Below, piece by piece: positions 1-7,016 of a DNA stretch of 15,709 bases. The notes below the pieces were generated by a model. It had not been told where the DNA came from and did not search any database. It saw only the letters and a list, made by a program, of their open reading frames with translations. Both the position numbers and the translations under genes were made by a program. How positions within the stretch are numbered: the first letter of the stretch is position 1; each line of letters begins with the position of its first letter. The stretch comes from Clostridia bacterium (GTDB lineage Bacteria > Bacillota > UBA994 > PWPR01): positions 1 to 15,709 of the forward strand of contig PWPR01000040.1 in assembly GCA_003557085.1 (NCBI GenBank), given 5' to 3'.

Positions 1-595
1 AATACAATAACCAGGAGATATGTGTAGGTTCAATTATCACTTTCCCTTGCTTGCTAATTACTTCATCATCACCCCACATTTTATAAGCAAGGATTTGCTT
101 ACCAAACTGTGTGCCCCAATCACCAAGGTGATTGATTCCAATACAATCATACCCTAAGTGGGAAAAAATATTATATAATGATTGTCCAATAACTGTAGAC
201 CTCAAATGACCAATATGAAAAGGCTTTGCTATATTAGGAGAAGAATAATCTATTACAATGCTTTCGTTTTTTTTGCTTTCTCCGCCATACTTTTCACTAT
301 TATGAATATCAGAAAGCAAGTGCTCTGCAAAGACAGAATTATCCAAGAAGAAGTTAACGTATGGCCCTTGAGCTTCTATTTTATCAAATAGCTCATCTGA
401 AATATCAAGCCTTGCTATATCACTAGCTATAATGTTTGGCGCCTTTCTCATAACTTTCGCTAATTTAAAACATGGCAAGGCATAATCACCCATTTCCGAT
501 TTTGGCGGTACTTCTATCATTGAATATATTTCATCATGTGAAAGGTCAATTTTGTCAGCAAGAATTTTACTGATAACATTTTTACAATCAAGCAT
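1..595 (-). CDS. argS: arginyl-tRNA synthetase, N-terminal part (runs off the left edge)
   Basis: Class I aminoacyl-tRNA synthetase that charges tRNA-Arg in the cytoplasm. About 198 codons are present, from the ATG at 595-593, which is preceded on the minus strand by a GGAGG site about seven bases upstream. The first ~110 residues resemble the N-terminal tRNA D-loop recognition domain (Add1). Near residues 118-132 is the hallmark SSPNIAKPFHIGHLRST, containing the HIGH ATP-binding signature. It is followed by GINHLGDWGTQFGKQI, a block nearly invariant in ArgS. The gene is divergent from the TPR gene. The last ~15 residues before the edge (after WGDDEVISK) do not resemble the usual ArgS continuation; see findings. 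The identification rests on the HIGH block and is secure. Confidence 0.95.
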   Translation of the reverse strand, partial: MLDCKNVISKILADKIDLSHDEIYSMIEVPPKSEMGDYALPCFKLAKVMRKAPNIIASDIARLDISDELFDKIEAQGPYVNFFLDNSVFAEHLLSDIHNSEKYGGESKKNESIVIDYSSPNIAKPFHIGHLRSTVIGQSLYNIFSHLGYDCIGINHLGDWGTQFGKQILAYKMWGDDEVISKQGKVIIEPTHISWLLY

Positions 596-626
596 TGCTT
601 TTCCTCCTTATATATCTTACTTGGGA

Positions 627-655
627 AAAGTACCATAAAAGAATTGAAAAAGCAA
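627..655 (-). promoter_or_regulatory. probable argS promoter
   Basis: On the minus strand TTGCTT (655-650) is separated by 17 bases from TACTTT (632-627). The -10 is preceded by TG-G, an extended -10 feature. It lies about 32 bases upstream of the argS start codon. The -10 hexamer is only a partial match, so this is a moderate call. Confidence 0.4.
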
Positions 656-697
656 GGTTTTTAAACTAAATGAAATAGTAAAAAATTAAATCAAATA

Positions 698-706
698 TGA
701 TATAAT
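698..706 (+). promoter_or_regulatory. extended -10 promoter for the TPR-larE unit
   Basis: TGATATAAT is a perfect TGn-TATAAT extended -10 element 27 bases before the start codon of the TPR gene. No good -35 hexamer is visible at 16-18 bases upstream, which is tolerated by extended -10 promoters. Confidence 0.6.
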
Positions 707-733
707 ATAAGCATTATCTTGGGAGGTAATAAT

Positions 734-2383
734 ATGGGTAAGAAAAGTTTAATGAGAAACAATATAATACCATTTGGTAGGAGCTCCCAGTTTTATTTTA
801 ATAGAGCTATGCAGGAATACGAAAAGGGAAATTTGCTAAGAGTTAAGGAGCTAATAGAATTAGCTATTGAGTATAATCAAGATGATGTATGGAACTACTA
901 TAACTTAGCTTTAACACTTGAAGAGCTGGAAGACTATGAAGGCGCTATTAAAATTTGGCAAGATCATGTTATTGGCCGCGAAGAGTTGATGTCTGAGGCA
1001 TATTTTCACTTAGCACTATGTTATTCTGAGATTGATGAGCTAACAGAGTTTAGGAAGTACCTAGATTTGTACTTGGAAGTTGAGAATGATCAGGATATGA
1101 AGGACATTGCTATTCAGTTAATGGAGTATCTCGAAGAAGAGGATATGACTGATATTCTAAATAAAGCAGAGAGCAAACAAGAAGTCCTAAGAACATTAGA
1201 ATCAAGGATTACATCTCATATGTTTAATCAAGATTATCAGAAGGCATTAGATGAGTGTTTCAACTTGATGGATACTGAAGGGCGAATGGTTCCTTTACTT
1301 AATAGAGCCGCTATTATAGCGCTATTAGCAGATATGCCTGCAATAGCATATGATCTAATAGAAGAAGTATTAGAAATTGATGATGTTAATGTCGGAGCAA
1401 TATGTAATTTGGCATTGTACTATTATTATCATCGTGATGATATTAGCGTGCAAAAAATTATTGAAAAAATGGAAAGTTTTGAATTCTACGTTTTAAGAGA
1501 CTTGCTGAAATGGACAAAGACCTTAGGCCATATGGGTAAAAACAACAGGGTATATAGTATTTTACAACAGGTATATTGGGATGGAGAGCTAAGTGTTGAG
1601 CTATGTTATCAGTTAGGAGTAGCAGCAATTAAACTTGGAAAGTATGACAAGGCAAGGTCGTACTGGCATCAAGCATCATTAATGGCGGGAGTGTATTCTC
1701 CAGCAGAACTCTATTATCAAATAATTAGTCAAATAGATAGCTTAGAGATTCTAGAGGGCTTTATTAGCTATAGTTATGAATGGCCTTTGATAGAGGTTAT
1801 TGAGAACTATGTTAAAGATAAGGCAGCAGGAATTGATGAAAATCTTTTGCATATAGTGATGAAGTATTATATACGTTATGGTAATACAAGGACCGTAGAT
1901 TTTATAGAAGGATTGATAGAAGTTGTCAGCGAGCCAATCAGGCAAGATATAGTTCAAGAGATCCTTATTTCTGCTTACGATAAGATAAAGTATGAATATT
2001 TAAGTAGATTTAATCCTGATTTGGTAGGAGTAAAGAAATACTCATATAAAGGCGAAGTTTTTTTGTTGGAGGATAAGTTAACAGATGAGCTTCCAGGCAA
2101 TTGTCAAAAAGTTCTAGATTGCATAGAAGGGAGCTTGTCAAAGTATCAAGATAGCACTTTAATAGTGCTCGCTAAGAAACTTTGGGTAGCTTATTGCAAT
2201 ATTGGAAAAGATGATATTAGAAGGATAAACAAAGAAGATGTTTGGCTATCAGCTATCGAACATATAGCAGTTAGGTTGATTGGCTATACGATAAATCCAG
2301 AAATACTAGCTAAGAGGTATAATATACAGGAAAAATCATTACTTAGAGCAATCGATGATATTAAAGGAGTTATTGCAAAATGA
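734..2383 (+). CDS. tetratricopeptide-repeat protein, function unknown
   Basis: A protein of 549 residues made largely of paired helices. TPR-like units are visible around residues 18-90 (FYFNRAMQEYEKGNLLRVKE, then WNYYNLALTLEELEDYEGAI), 92-115 (AYFHLALCYSEIDELTEFRKY), 190-240 (LNRAAIIALLADMPAIAYDL) and 290-320 (LCYQLGVAAIKLGKYDKARS). The last ~45 residues (IAVRLIGYTINPEILAKRYN, then SLLRAID) look like a helix-turn-helix-type segment. There is no signal peptide or membrane span, so it is probably a cytoplasmic scaffold or adaptor. The ATG at 734 is chosen because GGGAGG at 721-726 sits seven bases before it; an in-frame TTG at 719 lies ahead of that site and is rejected. The stop overlaps the larE start by ATGA, implying translational coupling. 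The partner proteins cannot be read from the sequence. Confidence 0.85.
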   Translation: MGKKSLMRNNIIPFGRSSQFYFNRAMQEYEKGNLLRVKELIELAIEYNQDDVWNYYNLALTLEELEDYEGAIKIWQDHVIGREELMSEAYFHLALCYSEIDELTEFRKYLDLYLEVENDQDMKDIAIQLMEYLEEEDMTDILNKAESKQEVLRTLESRITSHMFNQDYQKALDECFNLMDTEGRMVPLLNRAAIIALLADMPAIAYDLIEEVLEIDDVNVGAICNLALYYYYHRDDISVQKIIEKMESFEFYVLRDLLKWTKTLGHMGKNNRVYSILQQVYWDGELSVELCYQLGVAAIKLGKYDKARSYWHQASLMAGVYSPAELYYQIISQIDSLEILEGFISYSYEWPLIEVIENYVKDKAAGIDENLLHIVMKYYIRYGNTRTVDFIEGLIEVVSEPIRQDIVQEILISAYDKIKYEYLSRFNPDLVGVKKYSYKGEVFLLEDKLTDELPGNCQKVLDCIEGSLSKYQDSTLIVLAKKLWVAYCNIGKDDIRRINKEDVWLSAIEHIAVRLIGYTINPEILAKRYNIQEKSLLRAIDDIKGVIAK

Positions 2384-3183
2384 ACATCTATGAAAAAGAG
2401 AAAAGACTAGTAGCAAACCTAAGAAAGAAAAAGCATATTGCAATTGCTTTTTCTGGAGGAGTTGATAGTACATATCTACTTTCAGTTGCCAAGGATGTAG
2501 AGGGTTTAGATTTAATTGCAATCACAGCGAGATCTCCGCTACATGCGATAGATGAAGGTGATTTTGCAGAGGAGTTTGGCATAAAAAATGATGTGAAGCA
2601 TAGAATTGTAGAAATGCCACTTTTAGATTATAAGGAAATTAGAGAGAACTCTCCTTTGAGGTGCTATCATTGTAAAAAAGTAATTTTCAGTGCAATTAAG
2701 AATCAAATTGATAGTAAATATATACTGGCAGATGGAACTAATCTAGACGACTTTAATGATTATAGGCCTGGGCTCAAGGCTTGTGATGAGCTTTCAATAT
2801 GGCATCCATTAGCAGAGGTTAACTTAACTAAGAAAGAGATATATCAATTGTCAGAGATTAGGAATCTTGAGACTTCATCTAAGCCTCCATTTGCTTGCTT
2901 GGCTTCTAGGGTGCCTTATGGTACATTCCTAACAAAGGATAACTTGAGACAAGTATACGAAGCAGAGAAGTTTATTGAATCAATGGGCTTTAGACAGTAT
3001 AGAGTAAGGCATCATGGTGAGGTAGCACGAATTGAGTTATTACCTAAGGATATAGATAAACTTTTAGAAAAAGATATGAGAAACTTAGTAGTTAATAAGT
3101 TAAAGTCAATAGGATTCAGCTTTGTTGCTCTAGATCTCAAAGGCTACACAACAGGAAGTATGAATGTGAATTTAGATAAATAA
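2380..3183 (+). CDS. larE: LarE-type ATP-dependent sulfur transferase (PP-loop family), three-cysteine form
   Basis: A 267-residue protein of the PP-loop ATP pyrophosphatase family. SGGVDS at residues 25-30 is the ATP-binding P-loop and ADGTNLDD at ~117-124 is a second nucleotide-site block. In Lactobacillus plantarum LarE, ATP adenylates a carboxylate on the pyridinium dicarboxylate precursor of the nickel-pincer cofactor, and a cysteine in the motif ACLASR gives up its sulfur. Here that cysteine is C173 (PPFACLASRVPYG). Two more cysteines, C95 and C98 (RCYHCK), are present. Three-cysteine LarE proteins such as the Thermotoga one carry a [4Fe-4S] cluster and use it for sulfur transfer instead of sacrificing a residue; assigning this protein to that class is inference. 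The larA, larB and larC genes are absent from the window. It is translationally coupled to the TPR gene by a four-base overlap. Confidence 0.85.
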   Translation: MNIYEKEKRLVANLRKKKHIAIAFSGGVDSTYLLSVAKDVEGLDLIAITARSPLHAIDEGDFAEEFGIKNDVKHRIVEMPLLDYKEIRENSPLRCYHCKKVIFSAIKNQIDSKYILADGTNLDDFNDYRPGLKACDELSIWHPLAEVNLTKKEIYQLSEIRNLETSSKPPFACLASRVPYGTFLTKDNLRQVYEAEKFIESMGFRQYRVRHHGEVARIELLPKDIDKLLEKDMRNLVVNKLKSIGFSFVALDLKGYTTGSMNVNLDK

Positions 3184-3215
3184 AGCTACAACTATAATAA
3201 TGAAGCAGATTCAAT

Positions 3216-3239
3216 GGTCCTTAAAGGACTTTTGTTTTT
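3216..3239 (+). terminator. intrinsic terminator after larE
   Basis: GTCCT-TAA-AGGAC (3217-3229) forms a 5-bp stem with a 3-base loop, extendable by a G-U pair, followed by TTTTGTTTTT. It lies 33 bases after the larE stop. The stem is short, but its position and U-tract are right. Confidence 0.6.
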
Positions 3240-3257
3240 AATAGTTAGATTTTATGT

Positions 3258-3270
3258 TAAACTTAGTTTA
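3258..3270. promoter_or_regulatory. 6-1-6 inverted repeat upstream of the fur operon, possible operator
   Basis: TAAACT-T-AGTTTA is a perfect 6-1-6 palindrome 25 bases before the first gene of the operon that contains fur. Fur-family operators are typically 7-1-7 inverted repeats, and fur genes are often autoregulated, so position and geometry are suggestive. The bases do not match the TGATAAT-type Fur consensus well. No convincing -35/-10 pair could be fixed nearby. Confidence 0.25.
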
Positions 3271-3295
3271 GAAAATATTTGTTAGGTGGTCAATT

Positions 3296-3493
3296 ATGAA
3301 AGAGTTTTTTACTAAGAACAAAGATGCCTTAAAAAAGCCGCTATTATATGTTTTAGTAGGTCTTTTTGTCTTCTATTCTGGGTATGTGTCAGATAATTTA
3401 GACAATCCAATTACAATTGCCTTATCATTAGGTTGTATTACTTTTGCAATAAAAGATATTGTCGCTTTAGTTTTAAAAGATTATGAGTGGTGA
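3296..3493 (+). CDS. small two-span membrane protein, function unknown
   Basis: A 65-residue protein with a cationic N-terminus (KEFFTKNKDALKK) and two hydrophobic stretches at about residues 16-31 (LLYVLVGLFVFYSGYV) and 38-59 (PITIALSLGCITFAIKDIVALV), joined by a short acidic loop DNLDN. AGGTGG at 3284-3289 is well placed for the ATG. It ends only two bases before the fur start codon, so it is co-transcribed with fur and probably belongs to the same regulatory unit. I do not recognise the family. Confidence 0.75.
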   Translation: MKEFFTKNKDALKKPLLYVLVGLFVFYSGYVSDNLDNPITIALSLGCITFAIKDIVALVLKDYEW

Positions 3494-3495
3494 TT

Positions 3496-3972
3496 ATGAA
3501 AAAGTATATGGATGATTTAAAGAGTAAGTTGAGAGATAACGATTTAAGACTAACTAACCAACGAAAGGTTATTTTGGAAGTGTTATTTAATAATCGTCAT
3601 GACCATTTAAATGTTGAAGAAATCTACAAGTATGTTCATATGAACAATCCAGAGATAGGGCTAGCTACTGTATATAGAACATTGGATACATTTGTAGAGC
3701 TAGGAATTGCACATAAAATGGAGTTTGGCGACAAAGGTGCAAGATATGAGATTAAGGATGAAGAGGATGTACATTATCATCATCACCTATTTTGCATTGA
3801 TTGTGGTAAGATTATAGAGTTTAATGATGATTGTTTAGACAGTTTAGAGAAGAGAATAGAAAACGAGCATAATTTTTCTATACAAGACCATTCATTGAGA
3901 TTTTATGGTCTATGTGCTGATTGTAAGAACAAGGATTTGCGGGGGTTAGATGATGAAGAGAGTAAGAACTAG
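3496..3972 (+). CDS. fur: Fur-family metal-dependent transcriptional repressor
   Basis: A 158-residue regulator. The N-terminal winged helix spans ~15-85, with the recognition helix at GLATVYRTLDTF (55-66). The C-terminal dimerisation and metal domain holds H93, H95-H97, the pair C100-x2-C103 (LFCIDCGKIIEF) and the second pair C140-x2-C143 (GLCADC), which together give the structural zinc site. The block HHHLFCIDCGKIIEF with DHSLRFYG is closest to classical Fur, the ferrous-iron sensor, rather than PerR or Zur, though metal specificity is inference. The ATG at 3496 is preferred, using GAGTGGTG as ribosome site that overlaps the end of the preceding gene; a GTG at 3487 would lie inside that site. 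The 3' end overlaps gltX. Confidence 0.9.
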   Translation: MKKYMDDLKSKLRDNDLRLTNQRKVILEVLFNNRHDHLNVEEIYKYVHMNNPEIGLATVYRTLDTFVELGIAHKMEFGDKGARYEIKDEEDVHYHHHLFCIDCGKIIEFNDDCLDSLEKRIENEHNFSIQDHSLRFYGLCADCKNKDLRGLDDEESKN

Positions 3973-5407
3973 GTTTGCACCAAGTCCTACTGGGTATATG
4001 CATATTGGTAATTTAAGAACAGCGCTTTACACATACTTAATTGCAAAAAGCAATGATGGAGATTTTGTTTTGAGAATTGAAGATACAGATCAAGATAGGT
4101 ATGTTGAAGGAGCTTTAGAGTTTATTTATGATACACTCGAATTGACTGGCTTAAAATATGATGAGGGACCCGATGTTGGTGGAGACTTTGGTCCATATAT
4201 TCAGAGTGAAAGAAAAGATATATATAAGAAACATGCACATGATTTGATCGAAAAAGGTGCAGCATATCCGTGTTTTTGTACAAAGGATAGACTAGCTGAG
4301 TCAAGGAAAGAGTCTTCAATAAAAGATGGAGTTTGGAGATATGATAGAAAGTGCAGAGAAATTCCTCAAGAGGAAGCTTTAGCTAGAATGGAAAATGAAG
4401 TTTATGTGGTAAGGCAGAAAATGCCTATTGAAGGTAAAACTAGCTTTGATGATATTGTATTTGGGCATATAACTGTGCCAAATGAAGAGTTAGAAGATCA
4501 GATACTTCTTAAGGCAGACGGATTGCCAACATATAATTTTGCAAATGTAGTGGACGACCATTTGATGGAAATAACCCATGTTGTTAGAGGAACAGAGTAC
4601 TTATCTTCTGCGCCTAAGTATAATTTATTGTATGAGGCTTTTGGCTGGGAAATCCCTACTTATGTTCATCTCACCCCTATTATGAGAGAACCAGGAAAGA
4701 AGTTAAGTAAAAGATCTGGAGATGCATCATTTAGTGATTTTTATGAAAAAGGATACTTGAAAGAGGCAATAATAAATTACATCGCTTTATTAGGATGGGG
4801 GCCTGGGACAAATCAAGAAATATTTACTTTAGAAGAACTTGTAGAAGCATTTTCTATTAAAGGTCTTAGTAAGTCTCCAGCTGTATTTGATGTAGAAAAA
4901 CTGAGATGGATGAATGGAGTATATCTTAGAAACTTAAGTGTAGAAGATTTCTATGAGGTTGCTAAGAAATATATCGATGAAATTTTTAAAAGCAAGAGTT
5001 ATGATAAAATGTATGTTTCTGATTTGCTTCATAATAGAGTAGATGTTTTATCAGAGATTCCTGAAATGTTAGATTTCGTTAAAGAGTTGCCTGAATTTGA
5101 CTTAGAGATTGTTCAACACCAAAAGTCAGGTACTGACTTAGCAAAGTCATTGGTAAGTCTTAAAGCTAGTAAAGCAGAGTTAGAGAAACTAGAAAACTGG
5201 GAGAAGCCAGAGCTAATGAGTGCTCTCAAAGGAGTAATTAAGAATCTAGATGTTAAAACCCCAGCTGTGTTATGGCCAGTAAGAATAGCTGTTTCTGGGA
5301 GGGAGTCAACCCCTGGTGGTGTTTATGACGTATTACTGCTATTAGGTAAGGATGAAACACTTAAGAGACTTAATATAACTATTAAAAGAATGGAAGAGGG
5401 TATTTAA
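3950..5407 (+). CDS. gltX: glutamyl-tRNA synthetase
   Basis: Class I synthetase charging tRNA-Glu, 485 residues, the normal length. RFAPSPTGYMHIGNLRTALY (8-27) carries the HIGH-type motif, RIEDTDQDR (42-50) follows, and KKLSKRSGD (250-258) is the KMSKS loop. C108-x-C110 and C135 with Y131 resemble the zinc-binding site of the E. coli enzyme. The C-terminal ~150 residues form the helical anticodon-binding region. Two adjacent ATGs (3950 and 3953) follow a G-run at 3941-3945; spacing slightly favours 3953, giving 484 residues. The start overlaps the end of fur by about 20 bases, suggesting coupled translation. The HMA gene starts two bases after the stop. Whether the enzyme also misacylates tRNA-Gln cannot be told here. 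Confidence 0.97.
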   Translation: MMKRVRTRFAPSPTGYMHIGNLRTALYTYLIAKSNDGDFVLRIEDTDQDRYVEGALEFIYDTLELTGLKYDEGPDVGGDFGPYIQSERKDIYKKHAHDLIEKGAAYPCFCTKDRLAESRKESSIKDGVWRYDRKCREIPQEEALARMENEVYVVRQKMPIEGKTSFDDIVFGHITVPNEELEDQILLKADGLPTYNFANVVDDHLMEITHVVRGTEYLSSAPKYNLLYEAFGWEIPTYVHLTPIMREPGKKLSKRSGDASFSDFYEKGYLKEAIINYIALLGWGPGTNQEIFTLEELVEAFSIKGLSKSPAVFDVEKLRWMNGVYLRNLSVEDFYEVAKKYIDEIFKSKSYDKMYVSDLLHNRVDVLSEIPEMLDFVKELPEFDLEIVQHQKSGTDLAKSLVSLKASKAELEKLENWEKPELMSALKGVIKNLDVKTPAVLWPVRIAVSGRESTPGGVYDVLLLLGKDETLKRLNITIKRMEEGI

Positions 5408-5409
5408 TA

Positions 5410-5610
5410 ATGAAAAGAAAGTTTAATGTTGTTGGTATGAGCTGCATGCATTGTCAAAAAGCAGTTAAGAATGCATTGGAAGAAAATGAAAAAATTCATG
5501 ATTCTAAAGTAGACTTGCAAAGTGGAGAAGTTGAAATAACCTGTGATGAATCACTAACTTTAGATGAAATTGTTGAGATTGTAGAAAAGGCAGGCTATAA
5601 AGTAAACTAG
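5410..5610 (+). CDS. HMA-domain metal-binding protein (CopZ-like)
   Basis: A 66-residue single-domain heavy-metal-associated protein with the ferredoxin-like fold. GMSCMHC (9-15) supplies the metal-binding pair C12 and C15, and the C-terminal AGYKVN is typical of the family. Members shuttle Cu(I), or in some cases other soft metals, to P-type ATPases or regulators in the cytoplasm. No copper ATPase or CsoR lies nearby; instead it sits between gltX and selA, 2 bases from the former and 13 from the latter, so copper is an assumption. The ribosome site is the AGAGGG within the last codons of gltX. Confidence 0.9.
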   Translation: MKRKFNVVGMSCMHCQKAVKNALEENEKIHDSKVDLQSGEVEITCDESLTLDEIVEIVEKAGYKVN

Positions 5611-5623
5611 TTGGAGGATAATT

Positions 5624-7015
5624 ATGCAAGATTTATTACGTAGTCTACCAAAAGTTGATGAGGTTTTAAACGATGAGGAAACTAAAGAATATATAAGTCA
5701 GGTGGGGAGAGAGCCTGTAGTGGAAGCTATCCGACAGGCTATTGATAGCATCAGACAAGAGATAGTAAATGAAAAGTTAAGTATTGATGTAAGGAGTGCT
5801 GTTAAGGCAAAGATTAAAGCCTCTCTAAGCGATTTAGAGAGGTTCTCTTTGCAAAGAGTCATAAATGGCACAGGCATTGTTCTACATACAAATTTGGGAA
5901 GAGCAAGGCTATCTGCAGAAGCTATAGAGCGGGTTGTAGAAGTTGCAGCAAACTATTCAAATTTAGAATATGATTTAGAGAGTGCAGCAAGGGGCTCTAG
6001 ATATGTACATGTGGAGGATCTTTTAAAGAAGATAACCAAAGCAGAAGATGCATTAGTAGTAAACAATAATGCTGCAGCTGTTTTATTAGCACTTAATACC
6101 TTAGCAAAAGGTGGAGAGGCTATTGTCTCTAGGGGGCAGCTAATCGAAATAGGCGGATCATTTAGAATACCTGATGTAATGGAGCAAAGTGGGTGTATTC
6201 TTAAAGAAGTTGGTACAACTAATAAAACACATCTTGAAGATTATGAAAATGCTATTAATGAGAATACTACTGCTTTACTAAGAGTACATACAAGTAATTA
6301 TAAGATATTAGGATTTACAAAAGAAGTTAGTACAGAAGACATGTCAGCTTTAGGGCTTAAGTATAATTTGCCTGTTATTGAAGATTTAGGAAGTGGTATG
6401 ATAATAAACCCAGCTAAGCTAAACTTATCATATGAACCAACAGTTGCTGAGGTTATAGCACAAGGAGCAGATATTGTAACATTTAGCGGAGACAAGCTGT
6501 TAGGTGGGCCTCAAGCTGGTATTATAGTAGGTAAAAAAGAGTATATTGAACTTATGAAGAAAAACCACTTGAATAGAGCATTGAGAATAGACAAGATGAC
6601 TCTTGCAGCACTTGAGGCTACTCTAAAACAATATCTAGATTTAGAAAAGGCCTTCCGATCTATACCTATAATAAAAATGTTAGCTTTGACAAAAAAAGAG
6701 TTAGTAGAAAGAGCAGATAGGGTAATCAGCCAGTTAATGGGTGAGTTGGATGATAAAGCAGATGTCAGTAAAGTCAGCTTACAAGGGCAAGTAGGAGGAG
6801 GAGCTTTACCTCTTGATAAGACAGATTCATTTGGTATTGCTATAGTGCCAAATTGCATGAGCGTTTCAGAATATGAGTCTAAACTTAGGGCTGATAAACT
6901 ACCTGTAATAGGCAGAATAGAAGATAATCAGTTCTTGATTGATCTGAGAACTGTAGATCCAGAAGAAGAAGAATTACTTATAGAAACTTTAATAAGGCCA
7001 TTCGTTGGTGAGTAA
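5624..7015 (+). CDS. selA: L-seryl-tRNA(Sec) selenium transferase
   Basis: The PLP enzyme that converts seryl-tRNA(Sec) to selenocysteinyl-tRNA(Sec) using selenophosphate, normally as a large ring-shaped homodecamer. It has 463 residues, the family length. The N-terminal ~70 residues are the helical tRNA-binding domain (LLRSLPKVDEVL). Fold-type I PLP signatures follow: INGTGIVLHTNLGRA (80-94), VVNNNAAAVLLAL (~146-158), EVGTTNKTHLEDY and VIEDLGSGM. The PLP lysine is K291 in SGDKLLGGPQAGI. GGAGG sits seven bases before the ATG. The selB start follows one base after the stop. It provides the charged tRNA needed to read the UGA at 9930 in the same operon. Confidence 0.98.
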   Translation: MQDLLRSLPKVDEVLNDEETKEYISQVGREPVVEAIRQAIDSIRQEIVNEKLSIDVRSAVKAKIKASLSDLERFSLQRVINGTGIVLHTNLGRARLSAEAIERVVEVAANYSNLEYDLESAARGSRYVHVEDLLKKITKAEDALVVNNNAAAVLLALNTLAKGGEAIVSRGQLIEIGGSFRIPDVMEQSGCILKEVGTTNKTHLEDYENAINENTTALLRVHTSNYKILGFTKEVSTEDMSALGLKYNLPVIEDLGSGMIINPAKLNLSYEPTVAEVIAQGADIVTFSGDKLLGGPQAGIIVGKKEYIELMKKNHLNRALRIDKMTLAALEATLKQYLDLEKAFRSIPIIKMLALTKKELVERADRVISQLMGELDDKADVSKVSLQGQVGGGALPLDKTDSFGIAIVPNCMSVSEYESKLRADKLPVIGRIEDNQFLIDLRTVDPEEEELLIETLIRPFVGE

Positions 7016-7016
7016 G

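Noticed and set aside
182..391. Plus-strand open frame opposite argS
   Set aside because: It lies wholly antisense to the conserved HIGH region of argS and reads as a shadow frame.
5410..5610. Possible second selenoprotein in the HMA gene
   Set aside because: Its C-x-x-C is encoded by TGC and TGT codons and there is no in-frame TGA.
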